This document shows, one piece after another, positions 29,093-37,416 of a DNA stretch of 64,000 nt (positions within the stretch are counted from its first letter, which is position 1; each line of letters starts with the position of its first letter). The notes beneath the pieces were generated by a model. That model was not told the origin of the DNA. It was given only the letters and a program-made list of their open reading frames with translations, and searched no databases. The stretch is from Chachezhania sediminis. Its GTDB lineage: Bacteria > Pseudomonadota > Alphaproteobacteria > Rhodobacterales > Rhodobacteraceae. The position numbers and the translations under genes were made by a program. The DNA is taken from contig NZ_VOPH01000002.1 of assembly GCF_009765275.1 (NCBI RefSeq), forward strand, positions 496,001-560,000, given 5' to 3'.

Positions 29093-29583
29093 GGCTTTGC
29101 GCTGGCTGGAGCGGGGGGGCGCTGCCCCCGTCCGCCCCTTCGGGTCGGACTCCCCCGGAGTATTTGTGAAAAGAAGAAGCGGCGGGCGCGCCAGGTTGTG
29201 GGCGGCGCGGCCGTTTTCCTGCGTTCGGGCGCGGTCTGCCATGCGGCAGGCCCGGATGACGCTGGCGATGCGCACACGGTCATCGGCGAAGGGGCCGGCC
29301 CGGGCTGCGTGGTGTCGGGCCCAGCCTGCGCCATCTGTGTAGCGGCTCTTCATCCCGGAGAACGGACAACGGCAGGAGTTTGCCCGGATGAGGGGGTTCT
29401 CGAAGCGTTCGATGCCGGGGACGCCGAGGATGGCCGTCACCACGGGGCCAGGCTTCGATGGCGGTCGAATCGTGGCGGCTTCGCGATATTGCCACGGGCT
29501 TGCCCAGATTGTGCCGGGTTCCGGTGGCAGGACCGGGACGGTGGATTGGGACGGTGAACCGGGTTTCGGAACGACTGTGCTGC
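29093..29583. other. 491-base gap between PBP1A and the broken LysR gene
   Basis: The first part holds repeat copy D (29113-29180). In 29181-29583 open frames exist on both strands but none resembles a known family or has a good ribosome-binding site. Since the adjacent lysR gene is broken, decayed former coding sequence is possible. Nothing else is visible. Confidence 0.5.
29113..29180. repeat. Intergenic palindromic repeat, copy D (half element)
   Basis: GGGGGGGCGCTGCCCCC, a CCGCCCCTTCGGGTCGG stem, then CTCCCCCGGAGTATTTGTGAAAAGAAGAAG. A GC-rich GCGGGCGCGCC follows but the second arm is degenerate. It starts 21 bases after the PBP1A stop. Confidence 0.7.
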
Positions 29584-30524
29584 ATGGATCGACTGACCGA
29601 AATGGAAGCCTTTGCCGCCGTGGTGGACCAGGGGGGCTTTACCGATGCCGCGCGGAAGATGGGGATATCCAAGTCCGCCGTGTCGAAACATGTGTCCAGC
29701 CTGGAGGCCCGGCTGGGGGCGCGGCTTCTGGACCGGACCACGCGGCGGGTCAGCCCGACCGAGATCGGCCTCGCCTATTACGACCGTGCGCGCGGCAGGT
29801 GCTGAACGATGCGGGGGCGGCCCAGGCGCTGGTATCGTCGATGCAATCTGCGCCGTCCGGCCTGCTGCGGATCGCGGCGGCGGGCGATTTCGGCAGTGCC
29901 TTCCTGTCGCCGGTGCTGGGACCCTTCCTTGCGCGCTATCCCGACATCACCGTCACCATGGAGCTGGGCGAACCGACGGCGGGGCCGATCCCCGAAGGTT
30001 TCGACGTGGCCGTACGGGTGGGGGCGCTGGAGAACAGCACGCTGCGCGCGCGGAGGCTGGCCCTGACGGTGCCGCGGCTGGTGGCCAGCCCCGCATATCT
30101 GACGCGGGCCGGGCGGCCGGCGCGGATCGACGATCTGGACGGGCACAGCCTGCTGCACCGGTCCGGGCGGCCCGGGGGCGCCACGTGGACGCTGGTGGAC
30201 CCGTCGGGCGAACTGCGGGCGGTGCGCACGGGCGGCGGGCTGTCGGTGAATGACGGGCCGTCGCTGCTGAATGCGGCCATTGCCGGGCTGGGGATCGCCT
30301 GCCTGCCCAGTTTCCTGTTCTGGGAAGCGATGGATCGGGGACTGGTCGTCGACGCCCTGCCCGCCCTGCCGGAGGTGCGGCAGGAGATCCACGCCGTCTA
30401 TCCTGCCGGCCGCTTTACCCAGCCCAAGGTCCGCGCTTTCATCGATTTCCTGGTGGAGACCTTCCGGGAGCAGGGCCCGATGCGCTGGGACCGGCCTGGA
30501 CTGATCCTGCCGGGATTGGCCTAG
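29584..30524 (+). pseudogene. LysR-family regulator broken by a frameshift
   Basis: The first frame encodes a normal LysR DNA-binding domain from MDRLTEMEAF through the helix-turn-helix MGISKSAVSKHVSSLEARLG to YYDRARGRC and a stop at about 29805. The second frame continues with QVLNDAGAAQALV and a full effector-binding domain, ending FIDFLVETFREQG. The break lies in GCGCGCGGCAGG near 29795-29802: removing one CG dinucleotide would give YYDRARQVLNDAG, the expected linker. So a two-base insertion in a CG run is the simplest cause; a one-base deletion is the alternative. The ends overlap the ompA stop by four bases. It may be a real pseudogene, a phase-variable tract or a sequencing error. Confidence 0.85.
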
Positions 30525-31507
30525 CCGTCGCCCAGGGTGATCAGCACCGCCTCGACCCGGCGGTTGGTTTCGGGGCCGCCTGGGGCGAGGTTCGATGCCC
30601 GCGGTGCCAGGTAGCCCACGCCTTCGGCCGTCAGCTGGCCGGCGGGGATGTCGTAGGTGTCGATCAGCCGCTGGCGCACGGCTTCGGCCCTTTTGCGCGA
30701 CACGGTCTGGTTCGCGATCAGCGATCCGGAGGTATCGGTATGGCCGACCAGCGCCACCTCGGCCCCCGGACGGGCCTTGAGGAAATCAGCCAGATCGGCC
30801 AGCGAGGCATAGGGATGGTCTTCCAGTGCCGAATGGCCGGTCGAGAATTGCAGGTCGTCCAGCGCCGCCATGCCCCGGTCGATCAGGGCGCGGCCCACGG
30901 CGCCGATAGGCCTGGACGCGACAATGGTCGCCGGGTCGCCGGTGGCGGCACGCGACACGGTTTCGGACCCTGCTTCGGGGGCCGTGGCGGGCGTGCCGGT
31001 CATGGGTGCGGCCCGGGCGGTGACGATCTGGACATAGGCGGCGGACCGGCTGCGGCTGACCAGTACGCTGGCCACGGTGCCGTCGGGCCGCCGGGCCGCC
31101 AGGAAGCGATAATCGCGCAAGTCGACATGCATGCCCGGCGCGGGCAGCACGTCGGTGCCGAAGCGGAAATCGAAGCCGCCGCAGGTCTGTGCCGCGCATT
31201 CGAAGACGGTTTCAAAGCCGGCTTCGGCCAGCTGTGCCTTCAGCGGCGCCAGGATCTGCGAGGGCGTCGAACGGTCCCCCACCATCTGCCAGCTTTGCCG
31301 ACGCACCTCGCCCTCGACCGTTTCGACCGGGACGGTGCCATCGGCGAAGGGGCCGGTCGGCAGGGCATAGCTGCCCAGGTCCTGTTGCTGGTCGACCAGC
31401 TGCCGTGCGCCCGCCGGAAGGGCAGGTGCAAAGACAGTGGCCGCCCCGGCGGGGACGGCCACGGCCAGAAGCACGGACAGGCAAAGGGCGCGGCGCGTCG
31501 GGATCAT
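30521..31507 (-). CDS. OmpA-family outer-envelope protein
   Basis: A 328-residue exported protein. A signal peptide covers residues 1-22 (ending VPAGA). The middle (about 25-165) has two cysteines (ECAAQTCGG), and sequence resembling envelope domains that precede OmpA modules (VASVLVSRSRSAAYVQIV). The C-terminal OmpA/MotB peptidoglycan-binding domain (about 210-325) has GHTDTSGS and NQTVSRKRAEAV with TNRRVEAVL at the end. It should tether the outer membrane or periplasmic complexes to murein. Its start overlaps the stop of the upstream peroxidase-like gene by four bases. Confidence 0.88.
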   Translation of the reverse strand: MIPTRRALCLSVLLAVAVPAGAATVFAPALPAGARQLVDQQQDLGSYALPTGPFADGTVPVETVEGEVRRQSWQMVGDRSTPSQILAPLKAQLAEAGFETVFECAAQTCGGFDFRFGTDVLPAPGMHVDLRDYRFLAARRPDGTVASVLVSRSRSAAYVQIVTARAAPMTGTPATAPEAGSETVSRAATGDPATIVASRPIGAVGRALIDRGMAALDDLQFSTGHSALEDHPYASLADLADFLKARPGAEVALVGHTDTSGSLIANQTVSRKRAEAVRQRLIDTYDIPAGQLTAEGVGYLAPRASNLAPGGPETNRRVEAVLITLGDG

Positions 31508-32076
31508 CTCGCCTGGGTGTGGTACTCGTCGTTCGGGCGCATGGCGGTGGCGCTGGCGACCCGGTTCGTCATGTTGAAGAAGCCCGCGACATTGGCGATA
31601 TCCCAGATGTCCCGGTCCGTGAAACCGGCATCGCGCAGGCGCTGGCGGTCGGCTTCCTCGATCTCGGCGCTGCCCGTGGTCATCTTGGCGGCGAAGTCCA
31701 GCATCGCGCGCTGGCGGGTGTCCAGCGGTGCCACGCGATAGTTCATGACCAGCATTTCGCCCAGTTTCGGATCGCCCGACATTTCGCGCACGGCGGCGCC
31801 ATGGGCCACCAGACAGTAGAAGCAGCGGTTGATCGACGACACGACCACCGCGATCATCTCGCGTTCCAGCTTCGTCAGGCCGGACGGCGCCAGCATCAGG
31901 TCGTTGTAGATGCCGGTGAAGGCATTCAGCTTGGCGATGTCGAAGGCATTGGCGCGCAGCACGTTGGGGATCATTCCCAGCTTTTCCACGCAGATGTCGA
32001 AATAACGCTGCGTTTCCGGCGGCAGCGGGTCCACCATCGGCAGATCCAGCGCGGTGGGCATATCGGTGTCGGTCAT
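31504..32076 (-). CDS. AhpD-like / carboxymuconolactone decarboxylase family, peroxidase-related protein
   Basis: A 190-residue all-helical protein of the AhpD/CMD fold. The redox motif CFYC in SINRCFYCLVAHGAAV (about residues 83-98) with the following histidine matches peroxidase-related CMD proteins, which reduce hydroperoxides with a two-cysteine site. The N-terminal LPPETQRYFDICVEKLGMIPNVLRA motif also fits that subgroup. It lies between a GNAT gene (16 bases upstream) and ompA (overlapping) on one strand. The electron donor is unknown. Confidence 0.88.
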   Translation of the reverse strand: MTDTDMPTALDLPMVDPLPPETQRYFDICVEKLGMIPNVLRANAFDIAKLNAFTGIYNDLMLAPSGLTKLEREMIAVVVSSINRCFYCLVAHGAAVREMSGDPKLGEMLVMNYRVAPLDTRQRAMLDFAAKMTTGSAEIEEADRQRLRDAGFTDRDIWDIANVAGFFNMTNRVASATAMRPNDEYHTQAR

Positions 32077-32092
32077 GGTGGGTCTCCTCGCC

Positions 32093-32836
32093 CTACGACG
32101 GTTTCACGGGTGGCTTGCGATAGTGGTACTGGCCCACGATCTTCATCCCAAGCCGGTTGTATAGCGCACAGGCCCCGACATTGTCGCGCCGGCAGATCGC
32201 CACCAAGTGCTTCGCACCATGTTCGGCCGCCCACAAGGCAGCCTTGCGCACGGCCCAGTTGGCGACGCCCTGCTTGCGGTGCTGCGGCACCACCTCCAGC
32301 GCGTGAAGCATCGCGATCTCGCCGTCGACAGCGACATAGCCCACGCCGGCGGGCTTGTCGCGGTTGCGCGAGAAGACGGCCGTGAACGGGCCCGGCGCGC
32401 GGGCCATCACCGCCAGACGGGCCGGGCCGATACCGCCGGCTTCCCAGATTTCCGTCATGATCGCCAGCGGCGGCCATATGGTGAAGGCGCGGACCGGGGG
32501 AATCGGTTCGGATGTCAGGTCGGCGATGTCGCCCTTGTAGATCACCACCGGGTCGTAGACGGAATAGCCGCGCCTGCCCAGTTCGATGTCCAGCTTCGGG
32601 TGATCGATGTCGCGGACCTGGAACAGCGGGGCCTGGCCCAGGTCGCGCATCCCTTCCTCGGCCTGGTCGAAGTCGACCGCAAGCGGCAGGCGATGCGGAT
32701 CCGTCAGCGTGGCCGAGGACACGCGGCTTCCGCCGCCCAGCCCTTCGCGCAGCGTCCAGATGCCTGCCTGCACCTTGCGGGCAGGCGACCAGGTGCCGTC
32801 GACAGCGGCGTAAAGGCGTTCGCGTTCGTCCCTCAT
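32093..32836 (-). CDS. GNAT-family N-acetyltransferase
   Basis: A 247-residue protein whose C-terminal half is a GNAT domain: VDGEIAMLHALEVVPQHRKQGVANW (about residues 169-193) includes the acetyl-CoA pyrophosphate loop QHRKQGVA, and NVGACALYNRLGM is the usual last helix. The N-terminal half (1-110) is less conserved and may hold acceptor specificity. Substrate cannot be told. Its start overlaps the cinA stop by four bases, so it is translated with cinA. Confidence 0.85.
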   Translation of the reverse strand: MRDERERLYAAVDGTWSPARKVQAGIWTLREGLGGGSRVSSATLTDPHRLPLAVDFDQAEEGMRDLGQAPLFQVRDIDHPKLDIELGRRGYSVYDPVVIYKGDIADLTSEPIPPVRAFTIWPPLAIMTEIWEAGGIGPARLAVMARAPGPFTAVFSRNRDKPAGVGYVAVDGEIAMLHALEVVPQHRKQGVANWAVRKAALWAAEHGAKHLVAICRRDNVGACALYNRLGMKIVGQYHYRKPPVKPS

Positions 32837-33555
32837 GTGCCCATCTCGGTCGCGAGGCGGGTCATCGCGGCGTCCACGCGGGCGCCTTCGGCGCCGCGGA
32901 TCACCACGTTGGCGCCATAGATGCCGTTCTGCTGGAACGGGTAGCAGCCGATCGACAGGTCGGAGAATTCGGCCGCCAGGCTGCCCAGGAAGGCCGCGAT
33001 CTCTCCCTCGCCCCGCAGGATGCGCAGGGACTGGGACAGAAGCGGCTTGCCGCCGGTCAGCGTCGGCAGGACCGATGCCACCATCGCCTCGAACACGGCT
33101 GGGACGCCCGCCATCACGTGGACATTGGCGATGGTGAAGCCGGGCGCGGTCGATACCGGGTTGTCGATCAGCGTGGCCCCGTCGGGGATCCGCGCCATCC
33201 GCAGGCGGGCTGCGTTCAATTCCGCACCGGTGCGCTTGTAATGCGCCTCCAGCAGGGCCCGGGCGTCGGCACGCACATCGATATGGGCATCGAAGGCGCG
33301 GGCGATGCAGTCGGCGGTGATGTCGTCATGGGTCGGGCCGATCCCGCCCGAGGTGAAGACGTGGTCGTATCGGGCCGACAGCGCCTTCACGGCATCGACG
33401 ATGGCATCGGCATCGTCGGCGACGACGCGCACCTCGGCCAGGTCGATGCCGACCTGCGTCAGTTGCTGCGCCAGGAAATACATGTTGCTGTCGCGGGTTC
33501 GACCCGAAAGGATCTCGTCCCCGATGACCAGCATCGCGGCGGTTGGGTTCGCCAT
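32833..33555 (-). CDS. cinA: Competence/damage-inducible protein CinA-like (MoaB/Mog domain)
   Basis: A 240-residue protein made of the molybdopterin-binding (MoCF-like) domain of CinA, without the C-terminal nicotinamide-nucleotide amidase domain found in full-length CinA. Motifs are VIGDEILSGRTRDSN (about residues 10-24) and TSGGIGPTHDDIT (68-80). Stand-alone MoCF domains of this type are common in alphaproteobacteria and may hydrolyse ADP-ribose; activity here is inferred. It is the first gene of a four-gene minus-strand chain and is divergent from sfsA across 48 bases. Confidence 0.88.
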   Translation of the reverse strand: MANPTAAMLVIGDEILSGRTRDSNMYFLAQQLTQVGIDLAEVRVVADDADAIVDAVKALSARYDHVFTSGGIGPTHDDITADCIARAFDAHIDVRADARALLEAHYKRTGAELNAARLRMARIPDGATLIDNPVSTAPGFTIANVHVMAGVPAVFEAMVASVLPTLTGGKPLLSQSLRILRGEGEIAAFLGSLAAEFSDLSIGCYPFQQNGIYGANVVIRGAEGARVDAAMTRLATEMGT

Positions 33556-33603
33556 GCAGGTCTCCCTTGCTTGCTCGGCCCGAACACGTATAGGGCGGCT
33601 GTC

Positions 33604-34314
33604 ATGCGCTTTGAAGCCCCCCAGAGTGCCCCGCTGGTCCCGGCGCGGCTGATCCGACGCTACAAGAGGTTCCTGGCCGATTGCGTGCTGGACGACGGGA
33701 CTGAGGTGACGGCCCATTGTGCCAACCCCGGCGCCATGACCGGGCTGGCCGATCCGGGGATGCGGATCTGGCTTCAGGATGTGGCCGACCCGAAACGCAA
33801 GCTGCGATGGAGCTGGAAGCTGGCGCAGACGGATGACGCCTTTGCCTGCATCGACACTGGCCTTGCGAACCGGCTCGTGGCCGAGGCGCTGGACGAAGGC
33901 CGCATTCCCGCACTGGCGGGCCATGACGGCTATCGGCGCGAGGTCGCCTATGGCACCGGCAGCCGGGTCGATTTCCTGCTGTCGCCCGGCGGCGTGGCCC
34001 CGGTTCACGTCGAGGTGAAAAGCGTCACGCTGCTGCGCCGGCCGGGCCTGGCCGAATTCCCAGATACCGTCACCGCCCGTGGCACCCGACACCTGGGCGA
34101 TCTGGCCGAGGTCGTTGCGGCCGGGGGGCAGGCCGTTCTGCTCTACCTTGTGCAGAGGACCGATGCGGATCGGGTCGGCGTCGCGGCCGATATCGACCCG
34201 GCCTATGCGGCCGCACTGGTTCGCGCACAGGACGCGGGGGTGCAGATCCTGTGCCACGCGGTGGACATGGATCCGATCGCGATTTCGGTCGGCGTACAGC
34301 TGCCCTTCGTCTGA
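33604..34314 (+). CDS. sfsA: Sugar fermentation stimulation protein homologue
   Basis: A 236-residue SfsA protein, with an N-terminal OB-like domain that can bind DNA and a C-terminal nuclease-like domain. Family motifs: RLIRRYKRFLADC (residues 17-29), HCANPGAMTGL (39-49), GSRVDFLL, HVEVKSVTL with the PD-(D/E)xK-like acidic residues, and FPDTVTARGTRHLGDL. Length is standard. Role in E. coli is tied to maltose gene expression; a general function is not established. It is divergent from cinA. Confidence 0.93.
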   Translation: MRFEAPQSAPLVPARLIRRYKRFLADCVLDDGTEVTAHCANPGAMTGLADPGMRIWLQDVADPKRKLRWSWKLAQTDDAFACIDTGLANRLVAEALDEGRIPALAGHDGYRREVAYGTGSRVDFLLSPGGVAPVHVEVKSVTLLRRPGLAEFPDTVTARGTRHLGDLAEVVAAGGQAVLLYLVQRTDADRVGVAADIDPAYAAALVRAQDAGVQILCHAVDMDPIAISVGVQLPFV

Positions 34315-34431
34315 CTGCACAGACCCTGTTCGCCTGTCGCGTGTACCAAGGGGTCGACCCGTGGCCCCCGGTCCCCCATCTTCCTGTCATCGAACGCCCC
34401 GACAACAGCCCCGGGGCGCAGGAGAGATCCG

Positions 34432-35391
34432 ATGAGCTGGAACCCGACCCAAGGCCCCGACTGCCCCGACCAAACTGGGGCCCTTGAAACGCTGATCATC
34501 CCCCGCGCCCGCGATCTGGGCGGGTTCGAGGTGCGTCGCGCGCTGCCATCGCCCAAGCGGCAGATGGTGGGCCCCTTCATCTTCTTCGACCAGATGGGCC
34601 CGGCAGAATTCATCACCGAAGGCGGGATCGACGTCCGCCCCCATCCGCATATCGGACTGGGCACGGTGACCTACCTGTATCAGGGCGAGTTCGAACACCG
34701 CGACAGCATCGGCACCCACCAGATGATCTATCCGGGCGAGGTGAACTGGATGACCGCAGGCCGCGGCGTGACCCACTCCGAACGGACCAGCGCCGAGACC
34801 CGCAAGCAGCCGCACCAGAAGCTGTTCGGCATCCAGACCTGGATTGCCCTGCCCAAATCGCACGAGGAGATGGCGCCGGACTTCGAACATCACAAGCAGG
34901 ACGCCCTGCCGGTGCTTCAGGATACCGGGGTCGAGGCGCGGCTGATCCTGGGCACCGCCTACGGGATGGAAAGCCCGGTCACCATGCATACCCAGACCTT
35001 TTATCTGGACGTCACGCTGGCGCCGGGTGCCGCGATCCCGCTGCCGGACGATCACGAGGACCGCGGGATCTATGTGACCCAGGGCTCGATCGAGGTGGCC
35101 GGCGACTTGTTCGAGGAAGGCCGCATGATGGTCTTCCGCCCCGGCGACCGGCTTTCGGCCAAGGCCGGTCCGGCGGGCGCGCGGCTGATGCTCCTGGGCG
35201 GTGCGACCTTCCCGGAACAGCGCTATGTCTGGTGGAACTTCGTGTCCTCGTCCAGGGAACGGATCGAGGAGGCGAAAGAGGCCTGGATGGCCGAGGACTG
35301 GACCAACGGACCCTTCCACCTGCCCCCGGGCGACGAGGCGGAGTTCATCCCGATCGACCCCGCCATGGCCCGGACGCGCCCCAAGGGCTGA
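34432..35391 (+). CDS. Pirin family protein
   Basis: A 319-residue bicupin. Metal ligands in the N-terminal cupin are H71 and H73 (RPHPHIGLGTVTYL), H115 and E117 (GRGVTHSERT), matching H56, H58, H101 and E103 of human pirin. The C-terminal cupin (about 185-280) is preserved as a fold with FYLDVTLAPGAAIPLP. Bacterial pirins are variously reported as quercetinases or as redox regulators; the function here is unknown. GGAGAGAT precedes the start. It stands alone between sfsA and map. Confidence 0.92.
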   Translation: MSWNPTQGPDCPDQTGALETLIIPRARDLGGFEVRRALPSPKRQMVGPFIFFDQMGPAEFITEGGIDVRPHPHIGLGTVTYLYQGEFEHRDSIGTHQMIYPGEVNWMTAGRGVTHSERTSAETRKQPHQKLFGIQTWIALPKSHEEMAPDFEHHKQDALPVLQDTGVEARLILGTAYGMESPVTMHTQTFYLDVTLAPGAAIPLPDDHEDRGIYVTQGSIEVAGDLFEEGRMMVFRPGDRLSAKAGPAGARLMLLGGATFPEQRYVWWNFVSSSRERIEEAKEAWMAEDWTNGPFHLPPGDEAEFIPIDPAMARTRPKG

Positions 35392-35646
35392 TCACCGGCA
35401 ACCGGCAGTCGCCGCAAGGCAGCAACGCGTCGGGCCGCCCCGCGGCAGCGGCCGCACTGGGCCTTGCGACCGTCTGGCCGGGCTGTTGGAAAAGGAGTGC
35501 GACATCGCGCACTTGTGCGCATTTTCCGGGATTTCCCGCCGTTGTGAACGGTTTCCCACGGCAAACGCTGCGGCTGCGCGGTCGCCCCTCTGGCGTTCGG
35601 GCCTTCTGTGACTTATGTTCCCGTCAAGGAAGGACCAAGGATCAAG

Positions 35647-36474
35647 ATGGAAAAGCGAGTGGACGACGCGCGCGGCAGGCTGACGAAGGACGGGATCCGC
35701 ATCTACGATTCGGCGGATTTTGCCGGCATGCATGCGGCAGGACGCGTCGCGGCCGATATCCTGGACAAGATGGCGGCCCATGTGTTCCCGGGCCAGACCA
35801 CGGGCGAGATCGACCGCATCATCACCGATCTGGTGAACGAGGCCGGGGTGATTTCCGCGACCATCGGCTACAAGGGCTATCAGCACGCCAGCTGCATTTC
35901 CGTGAACCACGTGGTCTGCCACGGGATTCCGGGACCGAAACAGCTGAAGGACGGCGATATCCTGAACATCGACGTGACGGTGATCGTGGATGGCTGGTTC
36001 GGCGATTCCAGCCGGATGTACGTGGCGGGCAAGCTGGGCCGCAAGGCGGAACGGCTGATCCAGGTGACCCACGATGCCCTGATGAAGGGGATCGAGGTCG
36101 TGCGCCCCGGCAAGACTTTCGGCGATATCGGCCACGCCATCCAGGCCTATGTCGAAGCCCACCGCATGAGCGTGGTCCGCGATTTCTGCGGCCACGGCCT
36201 GGGCCGGGTGTTCCACGCCGCACCCAACGTGCTCCATTACGGCCGCCCCGGCACCGGCGCGGTGCTGGAAGAAGGCATGTTCTTCACCATCGAGCCGATG
36301 GTGAACCTGGGCCGCCCGGAAACGAAGACGCTGGCCGACGACTGGACCGCCGTGACCCGGGACAAGTCCCTCTCGGCCCAGTTCGAACATTCGATCGGCG
36401 TGACGAAGGACGGGTGCGAGATCTTCACGCTCTCGCCGGCGGGCCGCTTCCACCCGACATACGACGCCGACTGA
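35647..36474 (+). CDS. map: Methionine aminopeptidase, type I
   Basis: A 275-residue di-metal enzyme removing the initiator methionine from new proteins. Metal-binding aspartates lie in ILNIDVTVIVDGWFGDSSRMY, the histidine in DFCGHGLGRVFH, and the two glutamates in FFTIEPMVN and FEHSIGVT; the substrate-gating histidine is in YQHASCISVNHVVCHGIPG. It is a type Ia form without the N-terminal zinc finger. ATG at 35647, preceded by AAGGATC, is preferred to GTG at 35608, but the longer form cannot be excluded. Confidence 0.95.
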   Translation: MEKRVDDARGRLTKDGIRIYDSADFAGMHAAGRVAADILDKMAAHVFPGQTTGEIDRIITDLVNEAGVISATIGYKGYQHASCISVNHVVCHGIPGPKQLKDGDILNIDVTVIVDGWFGDSSRMYVAGKLGRKAERLIQVTHDALMKGIEVVRPGKTFGDIGHAIQAYVEAHRMSVVRDFCGHGLGRVFHAAPNVLHYGRPGTGAVLEEGMFFTIEPMVNLGRPETKTLADDWTAVTRDKSLSAQFEHSIGVTKDGCEIFTLSPAGRFHPTYDAD

Positions 36475-36684
36475 TCCGCGGTCTGCTGGCGCAGCAGCGC
36501 CGGCAGCGGGGTATCCCCCTGCCAGGGCTGTACCGCATCTTGCAAGATCACTGGCTGCCGCTTCGGTGGCGCCGGGTCGGATACGGGTTTGTCCGGCCGA
36601 TGTACCGCCGACCAAAGGGCTTTCAGTGCAAATGTCCCATCCCGGGACGATCCCCCGGCAGCATCGCGTGTTTGGACGCCGGAA

Positions 36685-36801
36685 CCGCCTCCGGCGGGAG
36701 TATTTGGAAAGAGAAGAAGCCAGGCGCGCCTGCCCCCTTCTTTGGTCTTCAAATATCTCGGGGAAGTCCTCCCCGCAGGGGAGGGCGGGGGCAGAGCCCC
36801 C
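36685..36801. repeat. Intergenic palindromic repeat, copy E (full composite element)
   Basis: CCGCCTCCGGCGG, GAGTATTTGGAAAGAGAAGAAG, a perfect CAGGCGCGCCTG palindrome (36721-36732), CTTCTTTGGTCTTCAAATAT, then GC-rich nested stems ending GGGGGCAGAGCCCCC. It has the same order of parts as the copy at 39239 and, inverted, that at 21703. It lies between the convergent genes map and rsmD. Confidence 0.8.
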
Positions 36802-36818
36802 GTGGATATGAACGCCGC

Positions 36819-36840
36819 GTAGGGCGGGGTTCACCCCGCC
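36819..36840. repeat. Short inverted repeat GGCGGGG/CCCCGCC
   Basis: GTAGGGCGGGG, TTCA, CCCCGCC. It is a variant of the GTAGGGTGCGTGG...CCACGCACC repeat at 7148-7172, sharing the GTAGGG lead-in. It lies 19 bases after the rsmD stop as read on the minus strand and may help end that transcript. Confidence 0.5.
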
Positions 36841-36858
36841 ACCGCGATCAGCCCAAGT

Positions 36859-37416
36859 TCATCCCCGCCGCAGCAAGGTGACATGCGTGTCCCCATAGCG
36901 CCGGCTTTCATCCGGCAAGAAGCCCGCCGGTGCAGCCATGGGCGCGTTCTCTTCCCAGACGATCAGGGCATCCGGCGCGATCCAGCCCTGCTCTGCCAGC
37001 CGTTCCAGCACCGGGCCGCCAAGCCCCTTGCCATAGGGCGGATCCAGGAACACCAGGTCCGCCGGCAGGTCTTCTCCGGTCGCAGGTCCCAGCTTCTGCG
37101 CTTCGCGTCCTATGACGCGGGTCTCCTCCCGGACACCCAGAAGCGCCACGTTCGCCGCGATCAGCCGCCCCGCCGCCCGTCCGCTGTCGATGAAGACGGC
37201 CGAGGCCGCGCCGCGCGACAGCGCCTCCAGCCCCAGCGCGCCGGTTCCGGCAAAGAGATCCAGCACCCGCGCCCCGTCAATCGCATCGCGCGAGGCCAGC
37301 ATGGAAAACAGGCTTTCGCGCACCCGATCCGGCGTCGGCCGCAGATGGGCAGCCGGATCGCCCTTGCCGACCGGGGTTAGCGCCCGGCCGCGGAACCGTC
37401 CGGCGACGATGCGCAT
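36859..37416 (-). CDS. rsmD: 16S rRNA (guanine(966)-N2)-methyltransferase
   Basis: A 185-residue Rossmann-fold methyltransferase that methylates G966 of 16S rRNA. The N-terminal MRIVAGRFRGRAL and RPTPDRVRESLFSML are RsmD signatures; the SAM motif is VLDLFAGTGALGLEALSRGA (about residues 46-65), and the catalytic DPPY is in VFLDPPYGKG. The start shares one base with the stop of the upstream flavoprotein gene (TGATG), so the two are translated together. No functional link between them is obvious. Confidence 0.95.
   Translation of the reverse strand: MRIVAGRFRGRALTPVGKGDPAAHLRPTPDRVRESLFSMLASRDAIDGARVLDLFAGTGALGLEALSRGAASAVFIDSGRAAGRLIAANVALLGVREETRVIGREAQKLGPATGEDLPADLVFLDPPYGKGLGGPVLERLAEQGWIAPDALIVWEENAPMAAPAGFLPDESRRYGDTHVTLLRRG

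Larger units (their letters stand above)
36475..36858. other. 384-base gap between convergent map and rsmD
   Basis: No gene is recognised. 36475-36684 contains nothing identifiable on either strand; 36685-36801 is repeat copy E; 36819-36840 is a short inverted repeat. Such a long space between convergent genes is the natural place for terminators. Confidence 0.6.

Noticed and set aside
26891-29443. 850-codon open frame on the minus strand opposite PBP1A
   Set aside because: Shadow of the PBP1A gene; the translation has a biased Arg/His/Gln composition and no family motif.
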